Of a stretch of 64,000 nucleotides of DNA, positions 49,551 to 61,580 are shown piece by piece. The notes beneath the pieces are model-generated. The model ran no database searches and had not been told where the DNA came from. It was given only the letters and a program-made list of their open reading frames with translations. Source of the stretch: Colletes latitarsis (lineage: Eukaryota > Arthropoda > Insecta > Hymenoptera > Colletidae); NCBI RefSeq assembly GCF_051014445.1, contig NW_027488420.1:26164-90163 (forward strand). Reading direction: 5' to 3'. The first letter of the stretch is position 1; the number at the start of each line of letters is the position of its first letter. A program made the translations under genes and the position numbers.

Positions 49551-51030
49551 GGTGTCCTCTTAAATATTGATCGAAACCAAGTTTAATTGGCTGTTTCAGT
49601 CTGGTACCACACTACTACGTGTTCCAAACCAGAAAAAGCCCAGGATCTGGCCAACAAGTGTGCGAAGAATGCGAAAGTATAAGCCAGATGAGGGCAAATC
49701 CCAGACCTAAACGAGACCCAACCGGAGTTATCCCTTAAAATATTGATCGGGGCCACGTTTAATTGACTGTTTCAGTATGGTACCACATTACTACGAGATC
49801 CAAACTCGAAAAAGTCCAGGATCTGGCCAACAAGTGTGCGAAAAATGCAAAAGTATGAGCCAGATGATTGCAAGTACCAGACATAACACAAACCTAAACG
49901 GTGTTATCCTCTGAAATATTAATCGAATCAAGGTTTAATTGACTGTTTCTTTCTGGTACCTCATTACTGCGTGATCCAAACCAGAAAAAGCCCAGGATCT
50001 GGCCAACAAGCATGCGAAAAATGCGAAAGTATGTGCCAGATGATTGCAAATTCCAGGCCTAACACAAACCTAATCGGTGTGATCCTCTAAAATATTGATC
50101 GAATCCAGGTTTAATTGACCTTTTCATTCTGTTAACACATTACTACGTGATCCAAACCAGAAATAGCCCAGGATCCGGCCAACAAGTATGCGAAGAATGC
50201 GAAAGTATGAGCCAGATGAGGGTAAATACCAGACCTAAACGATACCCAACCGGAGTTATCCTTTAGAACATTGATCGAGGCCACGTTTAATTGACTGCTT
50301 CAGTATGATACCACATTACTACAAGATCCACACAAGAAAAAGCCCAGGATCTGGCCAACAAGTGTGCGAAGAATGCGGAAGTATGAACCAGATGATTGCA
50401 AATTCCAGACCTAAACGAGACCCAACCGGAGTTATCCCTTAAAATATTGATCGGGGCCACGTTTAACTGACTGTTTCAGCGTGGTACCTCATTACTGCGT
50501 GGCCCAAACCAAAAAAAGCCAAGGATCAGGACAACAGGTATGCGAAAAATGCGAAAGCATAAGCCAGATGAGGGCAAATCCCAGACCTAAACGAGACCCA
50601 ACCGGAGTTATCCCACAAAATATGGATCGAATCCAGGTTTAGTTGACTGTTTCAGTGTGGCACCACATTACTACGTGATCCAAACCAGAAAAAGCTCAGG
50701 ATCTGGCCAACAAGTATGCGAAGAATGCGAAAGTATGAGCCAGATGATTGCAAATACCGGGCCTAACACAAACCGAACCAGTGTGATCCTCTAAAATATT
50801 GATCGAATCCAGGATTAGTTGACTTTTTCATTCTGGTACCACATTACTACGTGATCCAAACCAGAAAAAAACTCCGGATCTGGCCCACAAGTGTGCGAAA
50901 AATGCGAAAGTATGAGCCAGGTGAGGGCAAAACCCAGACCTAACACAGACCTAGCAGTTGTTATCCTCTAAAATACTGATCGACTCCAGGTTTAATTGAC
51001 TGTCTCACTCTGGTACCACATTACTGCGTG
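49551..51030 (+). repeat. Diverged B monomers
   Basis: About eight monomers with many private changes and no visible multi-monomer period. They lie between the recent HOR blocks and the inversion point, as expected for older satellite left outside active homogenisation. No gene or insertion. Confidence 0.7.
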
Positions 51031-51382
51031 ATCGAAACCAGAAAAAGCCCAGGAACTGGCCAACAAGTATGCGATAAATGCGGATCTATCAGCAAGATGA
51101 TTGCAAATACCAGGCCTAACACAAACCTAACCGGTGTGATCCTCTAAAATATTGAGCGAATCCAGGTTTAGTTGTCTGTTTCATTCTGGTACCATATTAC
51201 TACGTGATCGAAACCAGAAAAAGCCCAGGAACTGGCCAACAAGTATGCGATAAATGCGGATCTATCAGCAAGATGATTGTAAATACCAGGCCTAACACAA
51301 ACCTAACCGGTGTGATCCTCTAAAATATTGAGCGAATCCAGGTTTAGTTGTCTGTTTCATTCTGGTACCATATTACTACGTG
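51031..51382 (+). repeat. Single-monomer tandem duplication (2 x 176 bp)
   Basis: The monomer with aggaactggccaacaag, tgcgataaatgcggatctat and attgagcgaatcc occurs twice in succession (starts 51,031 and 51,207, exactly 176 bp apart). I see one clear difference inside the repeated stretch (gattgcaaat against gattgtaaat). A very recent event inside otherwise diverged satellite. Confidence 0.85.
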
Positions 51383-52046
51383 ATCCAAACCAGATATATC
51401 CCAGGATCTGGCCAACAAGTATTCGAAAAATGCAAAAGTATGAGCCAGATGATTGCTAATACCAGACCTAACACAAACCAAAACGGTTTTATCCTCTAAA
51501 GTATTGAGCGAAACCAAGTTGAATTGACTGTTTCAGTCTGGTACCACATTACTACGTGATCCAAACCAGAAAAAGCCCAGGCTCTGGCCAACAAGTGTGC
51601 GAAGAATGCGTAAGTATAAGACAGATGAGGGCAAATCCCAGACCTAAACGAGACCAAACCGGAGGTATCCCTTAAAATATTGATCAAGGCCACGTTTAAC
51701 TGACTGTTTCAGAGTGGTACCACATTACTACGTGATCCAAACCAGAAAAAGCACAGGATCAGGCCAACAGGTATGCGAAGAATGCGGAAGTATGAACCAG
51801 ATGAGGGTAAATACCAGACCTAAACGATACCCAACCGGAGTTATCCTATAAAATATTGATCGTGGCCACGTTTCATTGACTGTTTCAGTATGGTACCACA
51901 TTATTACGAGATCCAAACCAGAAATAGTCCAGGATCTGGCCAACAAGTGCGCGAAGTGATGCGAAAGTATGAGCCAGATGAGTGCAAGTACCAGGCCCAA
52001 CACAAACCTAACCGGTGAGATCCTCTAAAATATTGATCGAATCCAG
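51383..52046 (+). repeat. Last forward monomers before the switch
   Basis: Nearly four B monomers with private changes (ccagatatatcccagg; ggaggtatcccttaaaat; gtgcgcgaagtgatgcg). The last monomer is cut after attgatcgaatccag. Confidence 0.75.
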
Positions 52047-52082
52047 TCAATTCAACTTCGTTTCGATCAATATTTTAAAGGA
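52021..52082. other. Orientation-switch junction with inverted-repeat arms
   Basis: The left arm 52,021-52,040 (tcctctaaaatattgatcga) and right arm 52,063-52,082 (tcgatcaatattttaaagga) are complementary at 19 of 20 positions around a 22-bp centre. The forward monomer stops after gaatccag at 52,046 and the inverted one begins tcaattcaacttcg at 52,047. Both arms are cut at nearly the same monomer phase, so the joint is almost symmetric. Outside the arms the two sides are not mirror copies of one another in detail. Confidence 0.9.
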
Positions 52083-54236
52083 TAACACCGTTTAGGTTTG
52101 TGTTAGGTCTGGAATTTGAAATCATCTGGCTCATACTTTCGCATTCTTCGCACACTTGTTGGCCTGATCCTGGACTTTTTCTGGTTTGGATCACGTAGTA
52201 ATATGGTACCAGACTGAAACAGCCAATTCAACTTGGTTTCAATCAATATTTTAGAGGATCACACCGGTTAGGTTTGTGTTAGGCCTGGTATTTGCAATCA
52301 TCTGGCTCATACTTTCGCATTCTTCGCATACTTGTTGGCCAGATCCTGGTCTTTTTCTGGTATGGATCACGTAGTAATGTGGTACCCGAATGAAACTGTC
52401 AATTAAACCTGGATTCAATCAATATTTTGGATGATAACACCGTTTAGGTTTGTGTTAAGTCTGATATTTGCAATCATCTGGCTCATACTTTCGCATTTCT
52501 CGCATGATTGTTGGCCAGATCCTGGGCTTTTTCTGGTTGGGATTGTGTAGTAATGTGGTACCACACTAAACAGTAAATTAAACCTGACCTGGATCAATAT
52601 TTTAAAGTATAACACCGGTTAGTTCACGTTCAGGACTGGGATTTGCCCTCATCTGGCTCATACATTCGCATTTTTCGCATACTTGTTGGCCAGATCCTGG
52701 GATTTTTCTGGTTTGGATCACGTAGTAATGTGGTACCAGATTGAAAAAGTCAATTCTACTTGGTTTCGATCAATATTTTAGAGGCTAACTCCGTTTAGGT
52801 TTGTGTTAGGTCTGGTATTTGCAATCATCTGCCTCATACTTTCGCATTCTTCGCATACTTGTTGGCCAGATCCTGGGCTTTTTCTAGTTTGGATCACGTA
52901 GTAATGTGGTACCAGAATGAAACCGTCAATTAAACCTGGATTCGAACTATATTTTAGACGATCACACCGGTCAGGTTTGTGATAGGCCTGGTGTTTGCAA
53001 TCATCTGGCTCATACTTTCGCATTCATCGCACACTTGTTGCCCAGATCCTGGTCTTTTCCTTGTTTGGATCTCGTAGTTATGTGGTAGCATACTGAAACA
53101 GTCAATTAAACGTGGCCCCGATCAATATTTTAAGGGATAACTCCGGATGGGTCTCGTTTATGTCTGGGATTTGCCCTCATCTGGCTTATGTTTTCGCATT
53201 ATTCGCACACTTGTTGGCCAGATCGTGGGCTTTTTCTGGTTGAGATTTTGTAGTAATGTGGTACCACACTAAACGGTCAATTAAACCTGACCTGGATCAA
53301 TATTTTAAAGTATAACACCGGTTAGTTCACGTTTAGGTCTGGGATTTGCCCTCATCTGGCTCATACATTCGCATTTTTCGCATTCTTGTTGGACAGATCC
53401 TGGGCTTTTTCTAGTATGGATCACGTAGTAATGTGGTACCAGAATGAAACTGTCAATTAAACCTCGATTCGATCAATATTTTAGACGATCACACCGGTTT
53501 GGTTTGTGTTTGGCCTGGTGTTTGCAATCATCGGGCTCATACTTTCGCATTCATCGCACACTTGTTGGCCAGATCCTGGTCTTTTTCTGGTTTGGAGCAC
53601 GTAGTAATGTGGTACCAGAATGAAACTGTCAATTAAACCTGGATTCGATCAATATTTTAGACGATCACACCGGTTAGGTTTGTGTTAGGCCTGGTGTTTG
53701 CAATCATCTGGCTCATACTTTCGCACTTTTCGCATACCTGTTGGCCAGATCCTGGGCTTTTTCTGGTTTGGATCACGCAGTAATGTGGTACCAGAATGAA
53801 ACAGTCGATTAAGCCTGGATTCAATCAATATTTTGGATGATAACACCGTTTAGGTTTGTGTTAAGTCTGATAATTGCAATCATCTGGCTCATACTTTCGC
53901 ATTTCTCGCATGATTGTTGGCCAGATCCTAGGCTTTATCTGGTTGGGTTTGTGTAGTAATGTGGTACCACACTAAACCGTAAATAAAACCTGACCGGGAT
54001 CAATATTTTAAAGAATAACACCGGTTAGTTCACGTTCAGGTCTGGGATTTGCCCTCATCTGGCTCATACTTTCGCATTTTTCGCATACTTGTTGGCCAGA
54101 TCCTGGGATTTTTCTGGTTTGGATCACGTAGTAATGTGGTACCAGAATGAAACTGTCAATTAAACCTGGATTCGATCTATATTTTAGACGATCACACCGG
54201 TTAGGTTTGTGTTTGGCCTGGTGTTTGCAATCATCG

Positions 54237-55540
54237 GGCTCATACTTTCGCGTTCATCGCACACTTGTTGGCCAGATCCTGGACTTTTTCTGGTTTGGAT
54301 CTCGTAGTAATGCGGTACCATACTGAAACAGTCAATTAAACGTGGCCTCGATCAATATTTTGAAGGATAACTCCGGTTGCGTCCCGTCTAGGTCTGGTTT
54401 TTACCCGCACCTGGCTCATTCATTCGCATTCTTCGCATACTTGTTGGCCAAATCCTGGGCTTATTCTGGTTTGGATCACGTAGTAATGTGGTACCAGACT
54501 GAAACAGCCAATTCAACTTGGTTTCGATCTATATTTAAGAGGATAACACCGTTTAGGTTTGTATCAGGTCTGGTATTTCCAGTCGTCTGGCTCATACTTT
54601 CGCAGTCTTCGCATACTGGTTGGCTAGATCCTGTGTTTCTTTCTGGTTTGGATCTCGTAGTAATGTGGTACCACACTGAAACAGTCAGTTAAACGTGGCC
54701 TCGATCAATATTTTAAAGAATAACTCCGGTTGGGTCTCGTTTAGGTCTGGGATTTGCCCTCATCTGGCTAATACTTTCGCATTTTTCGCATGCTTGTCGG
54801 CCAGATCCTGGGCTTTTTTTGGTTTGGATCTCGTAGTAATGTGGTACCATACTGAAACAGTCAATTAAACGTGGCCTCGTTCAATATTTTAAAGTATAAC
54901 ACCAGTTGGTTCGCGTTTAGGTCTGGGATTTGCCGTCATCTGTCTCATACTTTCGCATTCTTCGCATACTTGTTGGCCTGATGCTGGGCTTCTTCTGGTA
55001 TGGATCACGCAGTAATGTGGTACCAGAATGAAACGGTCAATTAAACCTGGATTCGATCAATATTTTAGAGGATCACAACGGTTAGGTCTGGGTTAGGTCT
55101 GGTATTTGCCCTCATCTGGCTCGTACTTTCGCATTTTTCACATACTTGTTGGCCAGATCCTGGTCTTTTTCTGGCTTGGACCAAGTAGTAATCTGGGACC
55201 ACACTAAAACAGTCAATTAAAACTGGTTGCGATAAATATTTTAGAGGATAACGGCGGCTACTTCTCGGTTAGGTCTGGGCTTTGCCCTCATCTGGCTCAT
55301 ACTTTCGCACTCTTCGCATACTTGTTTGCCAGAGCCAGTGTGTTTTTCTGGTTGGGCTCACGTAGTAATGTGGTACCAGACTGAAACAGTCAATTCAACT
55401 TGGTTTCGATCAATACTTTAGTGGATAACACCGTTTAGGTTTGTGTAAGGTCTGGTATTTGCAATCATCTGGCTCATACTTTTGCATTTTTCGCATACTT
55501 GTTGGCCAGATCCTGGGCTTTTTCTGGTTTGGATCATGTA
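54237..55540 (-). repeat. Segmental duplication, copy 1 (partner 59,885-61,540)
   Basis: The series with gttgcgtcccgtctagg, gcagtcttcgcatactgg, gatgctgggcttcttctgg, tctgggaccacactaaaac and ggataacggcggctac recurs about 6 kb downstream in the same order. The offset is 5,646 bp at the left part and 5,998 bp at the right part, so the partner holds two extra monomers. Confidence 0.8.
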
Positions 55541-55951
55541 GTAATGTGGTACCAGAATGAAGCTGTCAATTAAACCTGGATTCGATCAATAATTTAGAGG
55601 ATCACACCAGTTAGGTTAGTGTTAGGTCTGGTAGTTGCAAACATCTGGCTCATACTTTCGCATTTTTCGCATACTTGTTGGCCAGATCCTGGGCTTTTTC
55701 TGGTTTGGATCACGTAGTAATGTGGTACCAGAATGAAGCTGTCAATTAAACCTGGATTCGATCAATATTTTAGAGGATCACACCGGTTAGGTATGTGTTA
55801 GGCCTGGTGTTTCGAATCATCTGGGTCATACTTTCGCACTCGTCGCATACTTGTTGGCCAGATCCTGTGTTTTTTTCTGGTTGGGATCACGTAGTAATGT
55901 GGTACCAGACGGAAGCAATCAATTCAACTTGGTTTCAATCAATACATTAGT

Positions 55952-56340
55952 GGATAACACAGTTTAGGTTTGTGTTTGGCCTCCTATTTGCAATCATCTG
56001 GCTCATACTTTCGCACTCATCGCATACTTGTTGGCCAGATCCTGTGTTTTTTTCTGGTTGGGATCACGTAGTAATGTGGTACCAGACTGAAACAGTCAAT
56101 TCAACTTGGTTTCGAACAATATTTGAGAGGATAACGCCGTTTAGGTTTGTGTTAGGTCTGGTATTCGCAATCATCTGGCTCATACTTTCGCACTGTTCGC
56201 ATACTTGTTGGCCAAATCCTGGGCTTCTTCTGGTTTGGGTCACGTAGTAATGTGGTACCAGAATGAAACTGTCAATTAAACCTGGATTCGATCTATATTT
56301 CGGACGATCACACCGGTTAGGTTTGTGATAGGCCTGGTGT
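55952..56340 (-). repeat. Shared block (partners near 63,540 and 59,690)
   Basis: ggtttgtgtttggcctcc with the cttggtttcgaacaatattt monomer matches about 63,540-63,840 at an offset of 7,585 bp. Its right part (gtattcgcaatcatctgg with ctttcgcactgttcgc) also matches 59,691 onward at 3,530 bp. Confidence 0.7.
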
Positions 56341-57199
56341 TTGCAATCATCTGGCTCATACTTTCGCATTCATCGCACACTTGTTGGCCAGATCATGGCC
56401 TTTTTCTGGTTTGTGTCACGTAGTAATGCTGTACCAAACCGAAACAGTCAATTAAACCAGGTTGCGATTAATATTTTAGAGGATAACGCCGGTTATGTCT
56501 CGGTTAGGTCTGGGATTTGCCGTCATCTGGCTCGTACATTCGAATTTTTCGCATACTTGTTGGCAAGATCCTGGGCTTTTTCTGGTTTGGGTCACGTAGT
56601 AATGCGGTAGCACACCAAAACAGTCAACTAAACCTGGATTCGATCAATATTTTAGAGGATCACACCGGTTAGGTTTGTGTTAGGCCTGGTGTTTGCAATC
56701 ATCTGGGTCATACTTTCGCGTTCATCGCACACTTGTTGGCCAGATCCTGGACTTTTTCTGGTATGGATCTCGTTGTAATGCGGTACCATACTGAAACAGT
56801 CAATTAAACGTGGCCTCAATCAATATTTTGAAGGATAACTCCGGTTGGGTCTCGTCTAGGTCTGGTATTTACCCGCATCTGGCTCATACATTCGCATTCT
56901 TCGCATATTTGTTGGCCAGATCCTGTGTTTCTTTCTGGTTTGGATCACGTAGTAATGTGGTACCAGACCGAAAAAGTCAATTCAACTTGGTTTCGATCAA
57001 TACTTTAGTGGAGAACACCGTTTAGGTTTGTGTACGGTCTGGTATTTGCAATCATCTGTCTCATACTTTTGCATTTTTCGCATACTTGCTGGCCAGATCC
57101 TGGGATTTTTCTGACTTGGATCACGTCGTAATGTGGTTCCAGAATGAAACTGACAATTAAACCTGGATTCGATCAATATTTTAGAGGATGACACCGGTT

Positions 57200-59690
57200 A
57201 TGCCTGGGTTAGGTCTGGCAGTTGCCATCATCTAGCTCATACTTTCGCTTTTTTCGCATCCTCGAATGGCCAGATCCTGGGTTTTTCTCTGGTTAGGATC
57301 ACGTATTAATGTAGTGCCACACTGAAATAGTCTGTTCAACCTGGATTCGATCAATATTTTAGAGGATGACACCGGTTAGGTCTGGGTTGCATCTGGTATT
57401 TGCAATCATCTGCCTCATACTCTTGCATTTTTCGCATACTTGTAGGCCAGATACTGGGCTTTTTCTGATTTGGATCACGTAGTAATGTGGTACCACCCCG
57501 AAACAGTCACTAAAACCTGGATTCGATCAATACTTTAGAGGATAACACCGATTAGGTTTGTGTTAGGTCTGGTATTTGCAATCATCTGACTCATACTTTC
57601 GCATGTTTTGCATTCTTGTTGGCCAGATCCTGGCATTTTTCAGGTTAGGATCACGTATTAATGTGGTACCACACCGAAGCAGACAATTAAACCTGGTTGC
57701 GATATAGATTTTACAGTATCACGCCGGTTATGTCTGGGTTAGTTCTGGTATTTGCAATCATCTGGCCCATACTTTCGCATTTTTCACATACTTGTTGGCA
57801 AGATCCTGCGTTTTTTCTGGTTTGGATCGCGTAGTAATGTGGTACCACACCGAAACAGTCAATTAAACCTGGTTGCGAATAATATTTTAGAGGATAACGC
57901 CGGTTATTACTGGGTTAGGTATGGTATTTGCAATCATCTGTCTCACACTTTTGCATTTTTCGCATACTTGTTGGCCAGATCCTGGGTTTTTCTCTGGTTA
58001 GGATCACGTATTAATGTAGAGCCACACTGAAATAGTCCATTCAACCTGGATTCGATCAATATTTTAGAGGATGACACCGGTTAGGTCTGGGTTGCGTCTG
58101 GTATTTGCAATCATGTGGCTCATACTTTTGCATTTTTCGCATACTTGCTGGCCAGATCCTGGGATTTTTCTGATTTGGATCACGTAGTAATGTGGTTCCA
58201 GAATGAAACTGTCAATTAAACCTGGATTCGATCAATATTTTAGAGGATAACACCGGTTATGCCTGGGTTAGGTCTGGCAGTTGCCATCATCTAGCTCATG
58301 CTTTCGCATTTTTCGCATACTTGAACGGCCAGATCCTGGGCTCTTTCTGGTTTGAATCACGTAGTAATGTGGTATCACACTGTAACAGTCAATTAAACCT
58401 GGTTCCGATTATTATTTTAGAGGATAACGCCGGTTATGTCTTGGTGAGGTCTGGTATTTGCAATCACCTGCCTCATACTTTCGCATTTTTCGCATTCTTG
58501 TTTGTCAGATCCGGGGGTTTTTTCTGGTTAGGATCAGGCATTAATGTGGTGCCACACAGAAATGGTCCATTCAACCTGGATTCGATCAATATTTTAGAGC
58601 ATAACACCGTTTATGTCTGGGTTACGTCTGGTATTTGCAATCATCTGCCTCATACTTTCGCATTTTTCGCATACTTGTTGGCCTGATCCTGGGTTTTTTC
58701 TGGTTAGGATCACGTATTAATGCGGTACCACACCGAAACAGTCAATTAAACCTGATTCCGATTAATATTTTGGAGGATAACGCCGGTTATGCCTGGGTTA
58801 GGTGTGGTATTTGCCATCATCTAGCTCATACTTTCGCATTTTTCGCATACTTGAATGGTCAGATCCTGGCCTTTTTCTGGCTTGGACCACGTAGTAATGC
58901 GGTACCACACCGAAACAGTCAATTAAACCTGGTTCCGATTAATATTTTAGAGGATAACGCTGGTTATGTCTGGGTAAGTTCTGGTATTTGCCATCATCTA
59001 GCACATACTTTCGCATCTTTCGCATACTCGAATGGTCCGATCCTGGCCTTTTTCTGGTTTGGACCACGTACTAAAGTGGTACCACACTGAAGCAGTCAAT
59101 TATACCTGGTTCCGATTCACATTTTAGAGGATAACGCCGGTTATGTCTGGGTTACGATTGGTGTTTACAATCATCTTCCTCATACTTTCGCATGTTTGGC
59201 ATACTTGAATGGTCAGATCCTGGCCTTTTTCTGGCTTGGACCACGTAGTAATGTGGTACCACACTGTAACAGTCAATTAAACCTGGTTCCGATTAATATT
59301 TTAGAGGATAACGCCGGTTATGTCTGGGTAGGTTCTGGTATATGCAATCATCTGCCACATACTTTCGCATTTTTCGCACACTTGTTGGCCAGATCCTGTC
59401 CTTTTTCTGGGTTGGATCATCTAGTAATGTGGTACCACACTGTAGCAGTCAATTAAACCTGGTACCGAATAATATTTTGGAGGATAACGCCGGTTATGCC
59501 TGGGTTAGGTGTGGTATTTCCCATCATCTAGCTCATACTTTCGCATTTTTCGCATACTTGAATGGTCAGATCCTGGCCTTTTTCTGGCTTGGACCACGTA
59601 CTAAAGTGGTACCACACTGAAGCAGTCAATTATACCTGGTTCCGATTCACATTTTAGAGGATAACGCCGGTTATGTCTGGGTTAGTTCTG
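57200..59690 (-). repeat. Inverted subfamily A domain
   Basis: Monomers switch to ggataacgccggttatgtc with gattaatattttaga, the reverse complement of subfamily A. The acttgaatggtcagatcc variant is the reverse complement of the cattcaag variant seen at 9.2, 10.1, 11.0 and 14.5 kb, and cactgtagcagtc matches gactgctacagtg near 14,250. A 3-monomer repeat is present (actgaagcagtcaattatac at 59,086 and 59,616). The long antisense-type open frames here are products of the repeat. Confidence 0.8.
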
Positions 59691-61580
59691 GTATTCGCAA
59701 TCATCTGGCTCATACTTTCGCACTGTTCGCATACTTGTTGGCCAAATCCTGGGCTTTTTCTGGTTTGGGTCACGTAGTAATGTGGTACCAGAATGAAACT
59801 GTCAATTAAACCTGGATTCGATCTATATTTCGGACGATCACACCGGTTAGGTTTGTGATAGGCCTGGTGTTTGCAATCATCTGGCTCATACTTTCGCGTT
59901 CATCGCACACTTGTTGGCCAGATCCTGGACTTTTTCTGTTTTGGATCTCGTAGTAATGCGGTACTATACTGAAACAGTCAATTAAACGTGGCCTCGATCA
60001 ATATTTTGAAGGATAACTCCGGTTGCGTCCCGTCTAGGTCTGGTATTTACCCGCATCTGGCTCATTCATTCGCATTCTTCGCATACTTGTAGGCCAGATC
60101 GTGGGCTTATTCTGGTTTGGATCACGTAGTAATGTGGTACCAGACTGAAACAGCCAATTCAACTTGGTTTCGATCTATATTTAAGAGGATAACACCGTTT
60201 AGGTTTGTATTAGGTCTGGTATTTGCAATCATCTGGCTCATACTTTCGCATTTTTCGCATACTTGTTGGCCAGATCCAGGGCTTTTTCTAGTTTGGATCA
60301 CGTAGTAATATGGTACCAGAATGAAACAGCCAACTAAACCTGGATTCGATCAATATTTTAGAGGATCACACCGGTTAGATTTGTGTTAGGCCTGGTATTT
60401 GCAGTCGTCTGGCTCATAGTTTCGCAGTCTTCGCATACTGGTTGGCCAGATCCCGTGTTTCTTTCTGGTTTGGATCACGTAGTAATGTGGTAACAGACTG
60501 AAACAGCTAATTCAACTTGGTTTCGATCAATATTTAAGAGGATAACACCGTTTAGCTTTGTGTTAGGCCTGGTATTCGCAATCATCTGGCTCATACATTC
60601 GCATTCTTCGCACACTTGTTGGCCAGATCCAGGGCTTTTTCTGGTTTGGATCTCGTAGTAATGTGGTACCGCACTGAAACAGTCAGTTAAACGTGGCCTC
60701 GATCAATATTTGAAAGATTAACTCCGGTTGGGTCTCGTTTAGGTCTGGGATTTGCCCTCATCTGGCTAATACTTTCGCATTTTTCGCATGCTTGTCGGCC
60801 AGATCCTGGGCTTTTTCTGGTTTGGATCTCGTAGTAATGTGGTGCCATACTGAAACAGTCAATTAAACGTGGCCTCGATCAATATTTTAAAGTATAACAC
60901 CAGTTGGTTCGCGTTTAGGTCTGGGATTTGCCGTCATCTGTCTCATACTTTCGCATTCTTCGCATACCTGTTGGCCTGATGCTGGGCTTTTTCTGGTATG
61001 GATCACGCAGTAATGTGGTACCAGAATGAAACGGTCAATTAAACCTGGATTCGATCATTATTTTAGAGGATCACAACGGTTAGGTCTGGGTTAGGTCTGG
61101 TATTTGCCCTCATCTGGCTCGTACTTTCGCATTTTTCGCATACTTGTTGGCCAGATCCTGGCCTTTTTCTGGCTTGGACCAAGTAGTAATCTGGGACCAC
61201 ACTAAAACAGTCAATTAAAACTGGTTGCGATAAATATTTTAGAGGATAACGGCGGCTACTTCTCGGTTAGGTCTGGGATTTGCCCTCATCTGGCTCATAC
61301 TTTCGCACTCTTCGCATACTTGTTTGCCAGAGCCAGTGTGTTTTTCTGGTTGGGCTCACGTAGTAATGTGGTACCAGACTGAAACAGTCAATTCAACTTG
61401 GTTTCGATCAATACTTTAGTGGATAACACCGTTTAGGTTTGTGTAAGGTCTGGTATTTGCAATCATCTGGCTCATACTTTTGCATTTTTCGCATACTTGT
61501 TGGCCAGATCCTGGGCTTTTTCTGGTTTGGATCACGTAGTAATGTGGTAACAGACTGAAACAGCTAATTCAACTTGGTTT
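59691..61580 (-). repeat. Inverted B block; segmental duplication copy 2
   Basis: Partner of 54,237-55,540 with two additional monomers (about 60,300-60,660). It sits between A-type stretches, so a B block has been inserted or exchanged into the inverted A domain as a unit. No gene. Confidence 0.8.

Larger units (their letters stand above)
1..52046 (+). repeat. 176-bp satellite array, forward orientation
   Basis: Head-to-tail monomers of about 176 bp run continuously through this stretch, broken only by the retroposon near 36.0-36.36 kb. Landmarks in order within a monomer are taaaatattgatcga (or attaatcg), ggtttaattgactgtttc, gtggtaccacattactacg, gatccaaaccagaaaaa, ccaggatctggccaacaag, tatgcgaaaaatgcgaaag, gagccagatgattgcaa, and a ccagacctaac block ending in ttatcctc or tgatcctc. 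Example spacing: gcgttatcctc at 4,025, 4,201 and 4,377, exactly 176 bp apart. Long satellite arrays of this monomer size are typical of centromeric or pericentromeric heterochromatin; that role is inference here. No gene is supported. Confidence 0.98.
52047..57200 (-). repeat. Inverted subfamily B domain
   Basis: Reverse-complement B monomers (ggtttgtgttaggcctgg; tcgatcaatattttaga). The closest relatives of the first ones are at 44-46 kb on the other side: the acaatcatgcgag variant appears here as ctcgcatgattgttgg near 52,500 and 53,905. An 8-monomer-spaced duplication (ggattcaatcaatattttgg at 52,411 and 53,817) covers about 350 bp each. A few A-like monomers (ggataacggcggctac at about 55,245) are interspersed. 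No gene. Confidence 0.8.

Noticed and set aside
52021..52082. Bidirectional promoter or terminator at the inverted repeat
   Set aside because: The arms are simply the ordinary monomer box in two orientations; there is no flanking gene and no U-run to suggest transcription control.
51031..52200. Recent hairpin (fold-back) palindrome around the orientation switch
   Set aside because: Apart from the 20-bp arms, the monomers immediately left and right of the joint are not mirror copies of each other, so a recent large fold-back duplication is not supported.
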